The notes under the pieces were generated by a model, which was not told the origin of the DNA, made no database searches, and worked only from the letters and a program-made list of their open reading frames with translations. A program made the translations under genes and the position numbers. 64,000 nt of DNA. It comes from Tetmemena sp. SeJ-2015. Lineage: Eukaryota; Ciliophora; Spirotrichea; Sporadotrichida; Oxytrichidae. The stretch spans positions 51,505 through 115,504 of the forward strand of contig JAJKFJ010022061.1 in NCBI GenBank assembly GCA_027382625.1, given 5' to 3'. Shown in pieces: positions 49,148-62,225 of this stretch (positions are counted from its first letter, which is position 1; every line of letters starts with the position of its first letter).

Positions 49148-49940
49148 GTATTACTATTCGTTTCTATATTAAAGCTATGCCATTTAATTTTGTTGTTTCT
49201 ACACAGGCTATTAAATTTGCATGCTAGCCATCTAATACTTTATAGGTTAAGGAGTTTCAAATCTTTAAACTCCCTCATTCTTTTTTTTATTTTAAAATTC
49301 CTATTATACCTCAAATATAAAGCATACTTCTCAATTATTATTTATTTATTAGTTAATCGAGACATCTTTAATTCAAAAAAATTTTATCTTTAAAAGATCT
49401 AACATTCAAATTATACAGAGTTATCACGATTACTTTTACAATAGAGAGAAGTAAAAATATTAATCGTAAGATGTTGCTTTTATAATAAGTTAATAATATT
49501 TTGAAATTAAACAACTATAATTTATTTTGAATTATAAGAAATGCTGTTTTAAGTCCTCTATAAAATTATAACTAAAAAGGATAAGCTCTTTTTATATTTT
49601 TACTATATCAGCCATAGAATATTGTGATTGTAATTAATTTAGGCTTGATGAAACTTAGTTTTTTTTATAATGAAATTGAAAGTAAAAATAATTAATTTTA
49701 GTTAACTGCTTAACTATTCCTATTGAGAAGGGATCTGCTCTCTTGCTTTTTCATTTATAATTACTAATTAATCAGTTAAAGATTCTAATTTGCTTATCTT
49801 GATCTAGAATCCTTATTTTAAACTTATAAAAGATAACAGGTTTAATTAAATTAATATATGAAAATTATAAATCCTTTCATTGTTTCGAAAAAAAGGAATT
49901 CGCATTTAAAATAATAACAATTAAAAAGCATTTATTAATC
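49148..49940. other. AT-rich region, nothing recognised
   Basis: About 790 bp, very AT-rich. The few open frames lack coding character. The 3' end of the channel gene may extend into its right edge. Confidence 0.4.
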
Positions 49941-49949
49941 CCATTAATT

Positions 49950-52900
49950 TTCATCATCAATGATTCTAATTCCTAATTACTCAATTTTCTTCCTTACTTC
50001 ATTTTAAAATTTTTACTCGACTATTGCCTTCAAATCCTTGTCATCCATCTTTTGATAAGTATTTTATCCCTAAGAGTTATAAACTTTGTCTCTTTTACTT
50101 TTGGAAAATAGCTCTTGAAGTTGCTCGTCCTCATTTTAGTCAAAAGTTTCCTTGATTTAAGTCCTAGGATTTGCTATGAATGACTTTTTATCAGGCCCAT
50201 CTGAGTCGAGACGATTATATGCTTCATGTTCTCCATCTTCTTATGAAAATTCTGCTTCATGATTTAAAAAATAGTGATGAGAATGGAAAGATTCCCATTA
50301 CTCTTCTTTTGGAGGATTCTTAGGGTTGCCACTAATTTATCCTAATCTAGATTGCGATAATCCATTAAATGATGAATTTTACTGCTTGGGTATATCAGTT
50401 TCTTAATCTTAGAAATTAATTTTGCTTTATTTTGCCTTCTACTGCTCTTTATCTTTTAGGTTACTTTCAGTAGAGCTTTACAAACTATTACTGTATTAGT
50501 TTAAGATTTCTTCTTCGAGAGTGTTGAAGTTAACATGTGTGGATCTTTTCTTCTAAAACCTCATTCTTTTAGCTAGCACAGTGAGAGCAGCCCCCTCAGT
50601 TAGGCAATATTGAAGTCTCTTTTTAATCTTATGAATTTGTTCTCCTTAGTAGTCAATTTGGTACTGCATCTTCTTAATGAAAGCTCTTAATTATTTGACT
50701 TCAGTAGGAGGCATGACTTCATCCACCTCTGCTTTGTCTTGCTTCTTGTTCGCTAATAAATAAATGGCTTGCTTAGTAAGAAGATTAATGAGCTGCTATT
50801 TCTGAATCTTAATTGTGGCTTTCTTTTTGGCTATCATATCTTTGAGTATGTCGTTTATCTGAGGTCTTTTATTGCTTTCTCTATACTTCTAGAGCACATA
50901 CATGCACGAGTTTTTCAAAAGTCTATTCTAAACACAACTTCTTTCGTATCTCTCCGGATTTAATTTACTCTGCTCTGGATTAAATCCTTTCAGATAGTCC
51001 AAGAAAACATTAAATAATTATAAGAACACTCTCTCAAATCCATAATTCATGAATTCTTTCTCCATTTTCTTGACTTGCTTATTTAAAGAACTGAATTAAT
51101 TGTGGTCTCTTAAGAAATCTACTTTTCTTGTTGTCAGAGTCATTACCTACACTTTAGTTGCGCATCTAGCTGGCACAAGGATTGGCTTTTTAAATAGGAA
51201 TAAATTATGACACAGAGTAGCACCTTATCTTAGATATTCGAAAGGCAATTCTTCTCCATTTTTGAGTTCTGAATATATTTCCACCACTCCACTAGAAATT
51301 AAAAATAAGGTTTTATCAAATTAAAATGATGAACATCTATTCAGCCAAATCTCCTGCTTATACAAGATGCTAACCTGCTTCAAAGATTTAGTACTTGAAA
51401 TTAAACAGCAAAGAATTCTAGTCATCTTCAGATAGTAGTTTGAAGTAAGGAATGCGTGATAGAGCTCTATGCAGGAAAATTTGCGTTTCGTCTTAAAATA
51501 AATAAACTTTGTACTAGGCGACATTTTGCTTTAAAGCATTTTGAAGTTTTCTATATTTTTGCATTAAATCATTGAAATTTGGATGAGTGATTGAGGCAAG
51601 AGTTGAGTAGGATTCTGAGATAACTGAAGCTGATCTCCTACTCATGTACATCATGGCGATCTCCTAGAAATAATTGTAAATTAGCAAAGCTTACTCCAAA
51701 GTACTAATTTTCCTACAGCTTTTTTATAACTTTCTTTTTACCGTCAAGCATGCTTTGCTAACTAATACTGCACACTCCCTACGCTATTATGTACATCTTT
51801 AAATTACAATTATCTTTAAATTTATATTCAAATTAAGAAAAAATCTGAAGATACTATTTTGCAAACTATAAAATGTTGATAAATGGCTGAATTAAAATTT
51901 TATATAAATTATAATCTTGTCATTACCTAATAAAAATCACAATAGAACAAATTTACTAAAAATAGTGTCTCCTTATTGGAGAATTATTTACTCAGGATAA
52001 GCCAGCTCTAGCTAGAGTACTAGGATAAATTTTTCTATGACATGTGAATCATACTAAGATTAAAAGATATTTCCAAGAGTTATATTTTTGAAAATGCAAG
52101 GTTTCAATACATGTGTCTGTATATTAAAATATGATGTACTTTGATTCTAAGTGCTGATGAAATATTTTTTAGTAAATTATCTAGCTCTGAAGGATAGTAT
52201 CTCTGCTTCTATGTCCTTTTTACGTAGATCTTAAATATTTCTTGATTCTTATAAGGAATACTCAAGCTCATCATTCAAATTTTACTAGAATAATGTAATT
52301 TATTAAGTGATATAAATGATTTTTATAACTAAGGAAAGTATTTTTTTGTAATTTAAATAGAAAAATTGGTGTTAATTGCAGAAACTGCATCTTATATTTC
52401 TTATTAAAAGGCAACTGTTTGTTTATTGAGGTCTGACACTAAAATTCCCACCAGTCCAAAAATATTTGCATTGATAATTGCGAAGAGAACTCCCATAAAT
52501 GCTACAAATGATCGCTCAGCCATAGAAGTTGCGCCAATATCATTCACTGAGTAAATCAGAACTGAGTAGTACATATTCGTCCAGTAAAGGTAAGCATAGA
52601 TAATAAATTATTATTAAATAGTCTGTACTGTCGTAAAACTAATTAATATTGCTAAGTTTCCATTCACTTGGGGGCAACCATGTTCTTCTAATTTTACACA
52701 CGTAGAAGTATAAACTTTATTTAAATTTAAAACAGCCTTGGACATGTAAGATTATCAATTAAATGAGGATGATGTTAAGCAGTTTCAAAAGCTATTAAGT
52801 TATAAATGAAATATAATCTTACAATTTTAACTTGCTTTGGTACAGTTAGCTTCTCAATAATTCCTGATATTCTCATTATCCTCACAGCTTTAAGCATATT

Positions 52901-53650
52901 AAGGAATTAAATTGCATCCTATTAGCTTGCTTTATCATAAGGAGGTGAACTGAAAATATCTAGCCAAAAGTTAAAAGAGTGAATGTAGCTTCAAGCTATT
53001 TCTTTCGGATCAATAATTTCCTCTCCAGTTTAGCTATTGAGTCTAGAAAATAACTTATAAAAGAAGTTCTGAAGGTAATAATGATATCTAACATATAGAA
53101 GTAGTTTATAGAATCATTTGACAGATCATAGAGAGACGTTTTAGAAAAAGGAGGCTCAAAAGCAACCACGAAAGGGATAATGAAAGTATTGAAAATTGCG
53201 CAGAAAATCATGAACATATCCCACATCAGCTTCCATTTTTAGTTAAACTTAATGATGTATTTGTGCTTTTACTTCTTTGAAAATTCATACTATTGTACCA
53301 AATCTTCCAGTAAGTACTTCTTCTCAAATATAAATAAATCTCTTAGTCTTTGTAGGTTTGCATAGAAGACATCCTTCTATCTCTTCTCGCAATTTAAGAA
53401 ATTGGCAAGTGCCTTCGTCTGTTCCTTACTTTAGTCTAAATCTCGTTTGAATTGCTCTTATTAATTTCCTCGTAATCGCTTGATCTATTGTTTGATTTTA
53501 TGTTGAACTTTTTCTTTATAGCAGATTTGAATCAACCCATCAGAGACTCTTCATTTTATGGATGTGAAGATGCTCTGCTAGACAATTATCCTTCATTCTA
53601 GTTATCATTTTATATAAGTTTTTGAAAATCCTCTTTTATAATTCTTCCAT
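49950..53650 (-). CDS. Voltage-gated K+-channel-like protein with cyclic-nucleotide-binding domain
   Basis: The start is ATG 53648-53650 (MEELQKRIFKNLYKMITRMK). A long coiled cytosolic N-terminus leads to S1 (WDMFMIFCAIFNTFIIPFVV), S2-S3 (FYMLDIIITFRTSF), the EAG-type post-S3 motif TGEEIIDPKEIA, S4 (AVRIMRISGIIEKL), S5 (LLNIILIQLIILHVQGCF), a pore loop (YYSVLIYSVNDIGATSMAER) and S6. A CNBD follows (IPYFKLLSEDDQ, HLVQAGDLAEQMFII, then SGVVEIYSELKNGEELPFEY). The tail is coiled and acidic, ending near IRIIDDENQW; the exact stop is unresolved. A 28-bp IES (AAAT on plus, 51296/51324) sits in the CNBD, and a larger AT-rich insert lies at about 51690-52420. One in-frame TGA is at 52991-52993. The filter sequence is atypical. 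Confidence 0.85.
51296..51327. other. IES in CNBD, pointer ATTT (minus strand, 28 bp)
   Basis: Removal joins EQMFIISSGVVEIYSEL, the core of the cyclic-nucleotide-binding fold. Confidence 0.85.
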
Positions 53651-53779
53651 TTATTTAAAAATCTTACTCCAAAAGTGGAGCATTAATTTTTAAAAAAATA
53701 ATATAATAAAGACAAAAATTAATCTTTAATGAATTTATTCTTCAAAAATTAATTTATCCATATGAATAATTAGAAATAG

Positions 53780-56700
53780 CAAATCCTTATTTTTCTTATG
53801 ATAAAAAATAAATTTATTAGACTTAATTAAATTAGCATTCTCTTATTCATCATTTTCGAAACCATTTTTATTTTTAGATTTACTCTCTGGTCATAAATAA
53901 AATAATTAGTCTTGATGCTGTTTAAGGTTTAGTATTGCTAAAATTATCTTCGTCACTACTTGAAGATTCAGAATCTACAAAACAAGCTAAGTCAATAAGT
54001 TATTACAATCACAATTATAATATTTTCAAAAAATTCAATTTTTAAATATCTATGATTAAATAGTAAAACTGACGAAGACGCCTTAAAAATTCCTTATTTC
54101 TCAAAATATAGGCTGTCTAACTTAAATTCTATCCTTTCATTCCCTCTATATTTAAAAATACATAAATATTAAATAGTAAATCATATTTTGTAATTCATAT
54201 AACTTATTGTTCACACTAAATAAATGCCATAAAAAAATACATTACACTTTCTATAAATATGAATTTTATTCTGATGGATTTTTAAATTGAAATTTAATGA
54301 AATACAGAGAAAAATAAAATCAGTAGAGTTCCCTATTAATTTCCTCATTTTGTGGGATTATTAAAATCAAAATGTGCTTATAATAGATATCATCTGTTTA
54401 GTTAATATGCTTATACTTTATGCTAAATTAATATTTTTATCTGAATATTACTTGGGTGTAGAAGATTTATTTATCTACAACCTCATTTTTATTCAATTCT
54501 CATTAAATAAAAATATTGCTTTGAGAGAAAGCTAGAGAATATTATATTTCAAGCATTTCTAAAACAATTTATGAAAAAAATACCTGCGTAGTTATTTGCT
54601 AGACTATTTAATAGAATATGAAGCTTATTTTTATCTTTTACTCTACAAATATTTAAGTTTTAATATATCAAAATTGCAAAATCTGCTCGAAAATAGTTAT
54701 GAATTATTATAGGTCTCAAACAAAGTTCTTATATAAAAATTAATAATATAAGGGAACATATTTAATATTTTTGGAGCTTTTCTTTGAATTGTAGGCCTGC
54801 AAGTCTAAGGAGAAAGAATGAATTAGAAGTGTTATTTTACCTAACTTGAATTGTGAAATCTCCTGCTGAATGCTAATTGAGCTTGGATCAGGAGCTTAAT
54901 GGCCAACTACAGATGTTTTAGATTTCATTAAAATATGTTTATAGCCCAATTCATTTAGAAATATTTGTGTGTCAGCACTCTGTTTTAATAAATGAAATGA
55001 AATAGTATTTGTAAATTTAAAAGAGATATCTCAGTTTGCCGGTAATTTAAGTCCTATTAAGTCTGAGTTTTAATCATAATGAATTGCCTTTAGTATCATC
55101 CTTACCAATTAAGGCTTCAATAAATATAACTTAGGTTTCTATGGTAGGAACATAAAACTAGGAGGTTAAAAGTTTTCCTCAGGTGTTCTTTTACTTGAGG
55201 TTGCTCCACTTCCTCCCTTTCTACCCTTAGTCATTTTAAATCCAAATCCTTGAAAATTACTCTCTGCAAGAGGAATCTTTGTGGGACTCCCACTCTTTAT
55301 AGTTTGCTAAGATCTAAAAGCTGGCTAAATGAAATTTAAATTATTTAAAATTATTCGTTTATATTTTAAATAAGAAAAATAAGCAATAATTTTAAATAAG
55401 AAGTTTAGACCAAATTATTATAATTAGTTTGGCTAGTGCTGAGTTTAATTTGAATTTTATTGAGGGTTTTGAGTAAGCCCAGCCAAGTTTAATTGCTGTT
55501 GCTGAGAATAATTCAAATATTGCAATATAATAAAAAAATTATAATTTATCTGTTTTAATTATTGATAATTATAATATACTAGTATTTGTTTCTATTTTTA
55601 TTATAGTAGGCAACCATTTCTTCTGTAAATGGATCTAAACCCTCAAACAAGAATGCTTGCTTTTCCTTGATCTGTTTGAGGATGTTTCTTATTACTTTTG
55701 ATTTATCAGAGAATTAAGAGTCATTTTAGTTCTGGCTTTTAAGTTTAAGTTAGCGCCATTTTATATAAGCTAAGCAGAACTGCATCTTTTTAAGTTCAAA
55801 ATACTCTACCACAAACTTTTCTCTAACTTTGTCATCAAGCTGATTTAGTTTTTGAATATATGGCTTCAGCTTTTTATAATTCTTCTTATTTTGCAAAAAT
55901 GATTTGGTTATACTGTTCTTCTCCTTTACCATAAAGGCACTCAGGAAAACACGCCTGCATTTGAAAGATGCTATTCTGTTTCGGTATTGTCGTTGGATCT
56001 TTTAAATCTTATGATAGAAAGAGCGAAAATGACAACGCATGTCGTACTCTTCTGCTGAGCAAGATAAGAACCCAACAAGTAACTCCCTCGCTTGCTTTTC
56101 TTTCACGTCAAAGTCTAATAAATATAATACTTTGTCATTCTAATTTTAAAAGTAATATTGTCCTTACAGTGAAAAAGATCTACATAAGTAGTTAATGCAA
56201 TTAGTCTTACCCTTAAATCTGCTTTATCAATCTTACTTCCTTAGTTTTAAAAAATAAGAATCGTTTCACCAATTTATTTCATTCTAAGTCTAAAAAGTTT
56301 TGCTATTTTGATTGCAGAATTAAGTTTTCTTTCCATGTAGAGTTTATAAACTCTTTTTTGATTGAATTGCAAATATGCCTTTGAAATTATTTAATGTAGT
56401 TAGATAGTCTGAATGATAGTCATGGCTCTTTTTTAAGCTTGAATGTGTGATTTCTTTTCTACTAGCATCTCTTGTTTTTTGACTTTGATTAACTCCCACT
56501 TATGGAGTAAGAAGTATTTCTTTTTCCTTTGATAGTCTTCCACATCTTATTTTTTGTTTGAAGCTTATGATTACTTGGCTTCCAAACTTTATCTTGCTTT
56601 CATATATTTTTGGTCCTTAAAATAGTTCCAGTGCTGCATCATTACCTAATTTTTTCTTAAGAAGTTGCCTGCAGGGTCTCTTCTAAGATTTGCATCATGC

Positions 56701-57360
56701 TATCTTAGCAAAGTTAAACTTAATGTATAATTATAGTAAGAAGAAGAATTATTTTAATTATAAAAGACTCTAAATTAAAGTAGTTAGGTTCTCCTCAATT
56801 TCTCTGATATCCTACTCGACTTCAATCTCTACTTCTTTCCCCTCTGAATTTATAGTAGTCTACTTTATAGTTACTAAGCTTTTTCTTAATTCCTTTTATG
56901 TCTTCCATAATGTCTTGAGGGAAACTAACTGAAACAGTCAGAGAACATCCAAGTTGAGAATTGAAAGACAAGTATATCACTTCACTCTGATCGAACTTCT
57001 CCTCTTGCTTGCTTTTGAACACAAATCTACTCACCTATTAAAAACTAAGACACAGTTAGAGTTACATTGGTAAAGAATTTATTATAATTTTAATTTTTCA
57101 TGATGAAACTCATTTGGCTCTCTGTGAATAGAGCTCACAAATATTTTGAGGTCGTGCAACTACCTCTTAGCAGTCTCTCCTCTGAAATTTAAAGTGAAAA
57201 TAGCAGGACTTTTATAACCTTTAGGATTTAGTTTACAAAATGCTGGCTACTCTTCAATTACCTCCACTTCATTCGGCCTTCCAATTATAAGATTCTAATG
57301 GATATTTTCACTTGCAATTATTCTATTCAGTTTATAATTTATTAAAAAAATTCTACTCAT
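53780..57360 (-). CDS. Basic coiled-coil hypothetical protein, IES-rich
   Basis: The start is ATG 57358-57360 (MSRIFLINYKLNRIIASENI). Coding pieces follow: NLIIGRPNEVEVIEEQPAFC and SPAIFTLNFRGETAKRQLHD; then VFKSKQEEKFDQSEVIYLSF and CSLTVSVSFPQDIM (about 56820-57034); a basic helical region (about 55750-56700, e.g. YQRKKKYFLLHKWELIKVKK); KQAFLFEGLDPFTEEMVAYY (about 55620); FKMTKGRKGGSGATSSKRTP (about 55200); and an acidic tail (VDSESSSSDEDNFSN, about 53970, and ENDEQENANLIKS). Long AT-rich inserts (about 54000-54780, 55330-55560) separate them. No family is recognised; a cytoskeletal or ciliary role would be a guess. Treating this as one gene is itself an inference. Confidence 0.5.
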
Positions 57361-57589
57361 CTAATTCTTTATTCAACAAATTTTTTAAAGGTCATCATTT
57401 TATTTAAAAGCTCATTATTTAATTTAACTCTATTAATTTACAAGTAAATCATAATATCTACTAGAAATGTTCAATTATTTTAAAATAGCTACTGATTTTA
57501 ATCTTTAAAATTAAATCAGAATATATAAAACGGAATTTTCATAAAAAAGGAAAGTTAATAAAATGGAAAATATATATAGTAAATGCTTT

Positions 57590-59448
57590 ATATATTGATT
57601 GTATAATTGAGAGTCTTGATTTCTCGATTAGTTTGGAAAATGAGTTCTCTGCAATCAATAGCATCTACTTTCTGATCTTTAAAAATAAATCTGTTTTGTG
57701 GGTTTCTAATTTTTGAAGGAGGTTTATAGTTTCAGATATCTCTTCATTGGTTTCGATAGTTCTTTGAGTTAGTCCATATCTTTTATTTTATGTTCTGGGA
57801 GTTAGGCATTCAGAATATTATGATAAAGCTAATGTATTATGTTAATTAGTGGGGGACAGAACACTTCTTTCAAAGTTATTCATCGTTCTATTCAACAAAA
57901 ACTGACTTTACTTTAACGAGCTATTAACAATTTATAATAAAATTGTTCATTAAAAATGTAAAATTTATAAATTTCAATAATGTTTGGAAAAAATTAATTA
58001 TCAATTTTACCTTATAGAATTAATTTAAAGGGAATAAAATTTGGCTTCTTCTATTATTGGTTGAGAAGGGCCTTGGGGACTAAGAATAGCTTTATTAATT
58101 GTAACTTGTTCTATTTTGTTAAGTTTGGACTAACTCAATCTACTTCTTGGATTGCTAAAAAATAGTATTTATGCACATTTGTAGAGTATTTAAATTCAAT
58201 TTTTTGGAGATTGCGTCATATATAACTTTCTTTCTTAAAATACATTTTATTTTATTGATTTATTTAAAAAATTTAAAAGGATTAAATTTAAAGGCTTTTC
58301 ACATCGATGGTTTATTCAAATTATTTAAAATAAAATTATTTATAATAGTTTATTTTTTTAATATTTTTGATTTAATATCTGAGTTATAATAATGATAAAT
58401 TAAAAATTGTTTAATACTTTTAAAAAAATACTACTTTTATTTTTATCTAATCGTTATTTATAAATAATGGATAAAAAAATCTTTAATTTTTCAATCAAAA
58501 TTTTTTTGGGTTATTAAATTTATTTAAAAAAGGGCTTGAAAGAAATTAAATAAATATTGTTATTTGTGGTGTGAATTTATTTAAATATCATTTATTAAGT
58601 AATTAAAATTGTTATTTTATAATCTATTTATAAAATATTTGTATTCAAATTAATCAACTCTTTCTTTTTTAGTTTATCTAGTTCGTACACTTCTTTAGCC
58701 TACTCTATAAGTTTCTTTTGTAGATCCAATCATTTTTTTATAGGTGAATTTGAATATTAAAAATGAACTAAAGTATTTATTAAGAATTAAAAATACTTGT
58801 CTCAGAAAAAAAGCTATTTTAAATTAAAAAATAATCAATGCAGCAGATTTATCAAAAGAGTTGAGAGTGGTGGACTCATCAAGAGGGAGATGTTTATTTT
58901 ATTATGAATATAGTAGATTTGAGTTTTGATGGTTTGAGGAAGCAATATAGTTTTAAATCAACTGATTCTTCATCATTCGGATTCGTGACTAGCTTGAATT
59001 TACTGCTGCTGTGTTTAATCTTTTTAAGTCGCTTTGAATCAATTTAATTTTTTAAAAATTAAATTTATACAAAATAGTCATAACCATATTTAATTTATCA
59101 AATAAATTATAAGAATTATCATTTAAATTATACCTATAAATCTGAGCTTTATTTATTAATTTTGTTTCCTGATCAATAATATTCATTATGTAATAGGCGA
59201 TAACTCAATAAATTTAATACAAAGATTATAGTAAAATATAATTAAAAAAATAATAAAAATGTGGATACCTATATGTGAATTTAAGTAAAGTAATCTTATT
59301 TTCATTCCTTAATAATAAAGTTGAAATTTATCATATTCATTAGGAGATTTATTAAAGATTCTTTATCTTTTTTAATTGGAATATTAAAATTTAAATGAAT
59401 GATCATGATTTTGCTTCTTTGAGGCTGTTTATTTGTTTGATGTCTCAT
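57590..59448 (-). CDS. Hypothetical gene in small segments within AT-rich DNA
   Basis: Small coding islands on one strand are separated by AT-rich DNA: a start at 59446-59448 (MRHQTNKQPQRSKIM); KFKLVTNPNDEESVDLKLYC and PLDESTTLNSFDKSAALI (58840-59040); LDLQKKLIEQAKEVYELDKL (58665-58735); SNPRSRLSQSKLNKIEQVTI and AILSPQGPSQPIIEEAKFYS (58030-58150); MNNFERSVLSPTNQHNT and NRFIFKDQKVDAIDCRELIF (57600-57889). The order follows the strand, so no scrambling is needed. Junction pointers are not resolved and no family is recognised. Confidence 0.45.
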
Positions 59449-59629
59449 TTTTATTCAATTATTTTAACTAATAAACAAATCAGTAAAAAAAATTCAATTT
59501 AATATTTCTTGGTTGGAGAAAGATAATAACATTTATTAATAAAAATCTAAATTCATAAATGATTACAAATTACATGTATAAGACAGAAATACTACAATTT
59601 AATTTGCTAAATAATTAATGCTTTTGAAA

Positions 59630-61157
59630 TCAGGCTTTATTGTAAGCTCTTTGCTACGACTTTGCCTTTCCTCTTATATTAAATATGCACAGTATTGAAA
59701 TCCTAATTCTATTTATAATTATTTTATTCAAATTTATTTCCAAAATTTTAAGAAATTATGAGCATATTTATAAAAATAAATTTATAATTAATTTTGATTT
59801 CAATTTACCATCCTTTTAAATGGCAAATTGAGTTTAATAATTTATGAATACTAAAACCAGAGACATAACTAAAGCGCTTGTTAATAATAATAATAAATTG
59901 ATAATGATGCAATTGAGAGCCAGAAGAATATAGATAGATCTCTTCCCAGATTATAGTGAGTTTAAGCATAAATTATATAGGGATCTTCTCTGTGTCTAAC
60001 TTCAATGGGAACGTACTCAAACGTATAAGTTTTATTCAAATTAGCAGGCTCGTAATATCCAACTTCATTTCCTCCGAAGCAACCACCTACATATTCAACT
60101 TTAACAGCTCTGGAAGTCTAAAATAAAAATCTTGAGTACTACCTCCTCCAGATCTATCATTATGCACACTCTCCTTAAAACTTCGTACTTATAGCATTTC
60201 TCATTTTTCAAAACCCCTCCATGTAAGTCACAGTCTAACTAGCACGTCATATTGTTACACCAAAGTTAAACTTCTTGTTCTCTCCATGCGTACAAATTTA
60301 TTCCAATATCATTCTGCGTTGAAAGTCCCGTCTAGTTGCTTGATTCGGTAGTTGATGAATTAGCATGTTATTAGTAACCCCAATGAAACTTTGTAGAAGA
60401 AGCAGAGTTAGAGCAAGATGACAATTCATTTACTAGTTTATAAGGATCTGCTCCTGTGCTGTCAGTGTAAGTTCTGTCTTCTCCTAGTGATCTGTACCAA
60501 AAGGTAGCACAGTAATCCTCGCTATTTCCTAAGGGGATAGTTGAAATATTTTTGGTTGTAAATTTAGGGAATATTCCAGAAGAGCTATTGAACCAAAAGT
60601 AAGATTACTGGTATGATAGCATAGAATATAGCTATCTTTCCTCTTTATACCTAGTTGGTTGGTGTTAGTTTTCCATAATAAGCATTTCACTATGGCTCCA
60701 ATTTTAGTTAACATAGGGATTAACCTTGAAAGCAAATTAAAGTCTATCCATCTTTAAAGCTACTTGATCTTTATTCCACTCGAAGATTTCTCTTTAATAC
60801 AAACAAAAATGCTTTAAGTAATAAAAGCACGATTATAAGTTAATTTAAATATTTTTGTCTTCAATCAAAGTTCAATTTATTTGAAATAAAAAATTACAAA
60901 AAAGATGTTTACCTAAGTGAAATTGTATTCGGATATTTAAAATGTTAATAAAAAAAAGAGTTATAATAGTTATTTATTGTATATTACCTCATGTTTTGTC
61001 CATGGGGGGACATAAAGAATATTAAAAAGAAAACCAAGGAAAATGCAAGGAAAAATGGAATCAATACGCATACTGAGTACACTCTTTTATAGTGAGGAGT
61101 GTCAAATCTTTTCAACTTTAGTGGATCAGAGACCAAAACATTTTCAAAATTTTTCAT
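59630..61157 (-). CDS. Membrane protein with two TM regions and Cys-containing ectodomain
   Basis: The start is ATG 61155-61157 (MKNFENVLVSDPLKLKRFDT). A TM helix follows (SVCVLIPFFLAFSLVFFLIF). The extracytosolic domain (about 60780-60000) has regular Cys residues (NSEDYCATFWYRS, LSSCSNS, LWCNNMTCQLDCDLHGGVL, GGCFGGNEVGYYEP) and Asn glycosylation sequons (NMT, NKT). A second TM region is near 59870-59930 (SIFFWLSIASLS and ALVMSLVLVFINY, in different frames, so an IES or microsatellite interrupts it). The basic tail ends at TGA 59630-59632. An AT-rich insert (about 60800-61000) follows the first TM. Family not recognised; LEM3/CDC50-type topology was considered but its motifs are absent. Confidence 0.6.
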
Positions 61158-61721
61158 TTTAAATTTTGTAATCTCTAATTCTAAATATTATAGACTTAAT
61201 AAAATAATAATCTATCCAATCTAAAATAATACAAAATATTTTAAATTGTAGGATATAAAGATAGGCTAGATATGAAAATATCTAATATGATTAGTTAAGA
61301 AGAATCTGATATATTAATTTACTAATAAGCTATTAGAAAGATAGTTTATTTTTATCTTAATATTTCATAATTTGCTCAGCAAGTTCTTAATTGATATCTC
61401 TAGGACTTTAGAATTTTGAGAAATTTTTAGTATGTATAACCAGTGAATATAGATCAGTATAAAATTAAAATTATTGATAACCAAAAATATAAATTACAAA
61501 TTAAATAATGATTGGAATATAATTATAATAACTCTCGCACTAGTTTGAATTAAAAAAAATTGAATTGAATTAAATTGAAGCATTTAAAAAGAATAATCTA
61601 TTTCCAACCTCTTTTAGAGATTAGGATTAATTAAAGAACTGAAGTATTATTTAATAGAACCTCCAGAAGTAGGTTAGAGATAAGAAATTAGAGTGATTTA
61701 TTATATTAATTTGACTATTTA
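61158..61721. other. AT-rich region without recognised gene
   Basis: No coding character is seen. It borders the GC-rich island and is probably germline-limited. Confidence 0.4.
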
Positions 61722-62225
61722 AAACCCCCACCCTGATCCCCTTTTAAATATGAAGGCTCCTAGTCCCTTAAGGAAAGTCTCCTCTTGAATGTAACTCCGG
61801 TACTCTCTCCACGTTTTGGCTATTGACCAGGGGTCCACACATCGGATAGACCCAAGAGGTCGCTGGCGTTGCCATTTACCGCACAGGGCAATGGCGAGGA
61901 ATTCCTGCCGTTCAAACCCTCCCTGACTAAGGGCGTTTACTGCCAGTCACTCGTAGGTCTCAAGCGCCATAACTTGGAGCTCAGTTAGCTGGCCAAAGAG
62001 AGCTTTATTTCTTCACTTGTGTGTTATTCAAAGGGTGATTCATAGCGGTAGTCATAGAGTGGACGCTGTCAGTGCCATGTCGTCCTCATCCTTTGCTCTC
62101 ACTAGTCCATGATCTTGATGACTGTAGCTTCCGTTGTCAGGGCATCGTCTGCAGCTACCACTTTTTATATTTATTTTTATCCGAAAGTCCGAGTCACCGT
62201 CAGTAACTCCATCTTCCTCTGGAAG
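61722..62225. repeat. GC-rich island, possible germline repeat or SINE-like element
   Basis: About 500 bp with roughly even GC and AT, in a neighbourhood dominated by A and T. The minus strand has an ORF-like stretch (QEFLAIALCGKWQRQRP; AKTWREYRSYIQEETFLKGL) without a start. No rRNA, tRNA or snRNA signature could be matched by eye. No second copy occurs in this window. It could be a germline satellite unit, a transposon fragment or transferred DNA. Confidence 0.4.

Noticed and set aside
1073..53000. UGA is simply Trp throughout
   Set aside because: Genes end at TGA, Trp positions use TGG, and the SF3B1 TGA falls at a Lys position, not a Trp position.
61722..62225. rRNA, tRNA or snRNA gene
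   Set aside because: No conserved core sequence or convincing fold of those RNAs could be recognised by eye.
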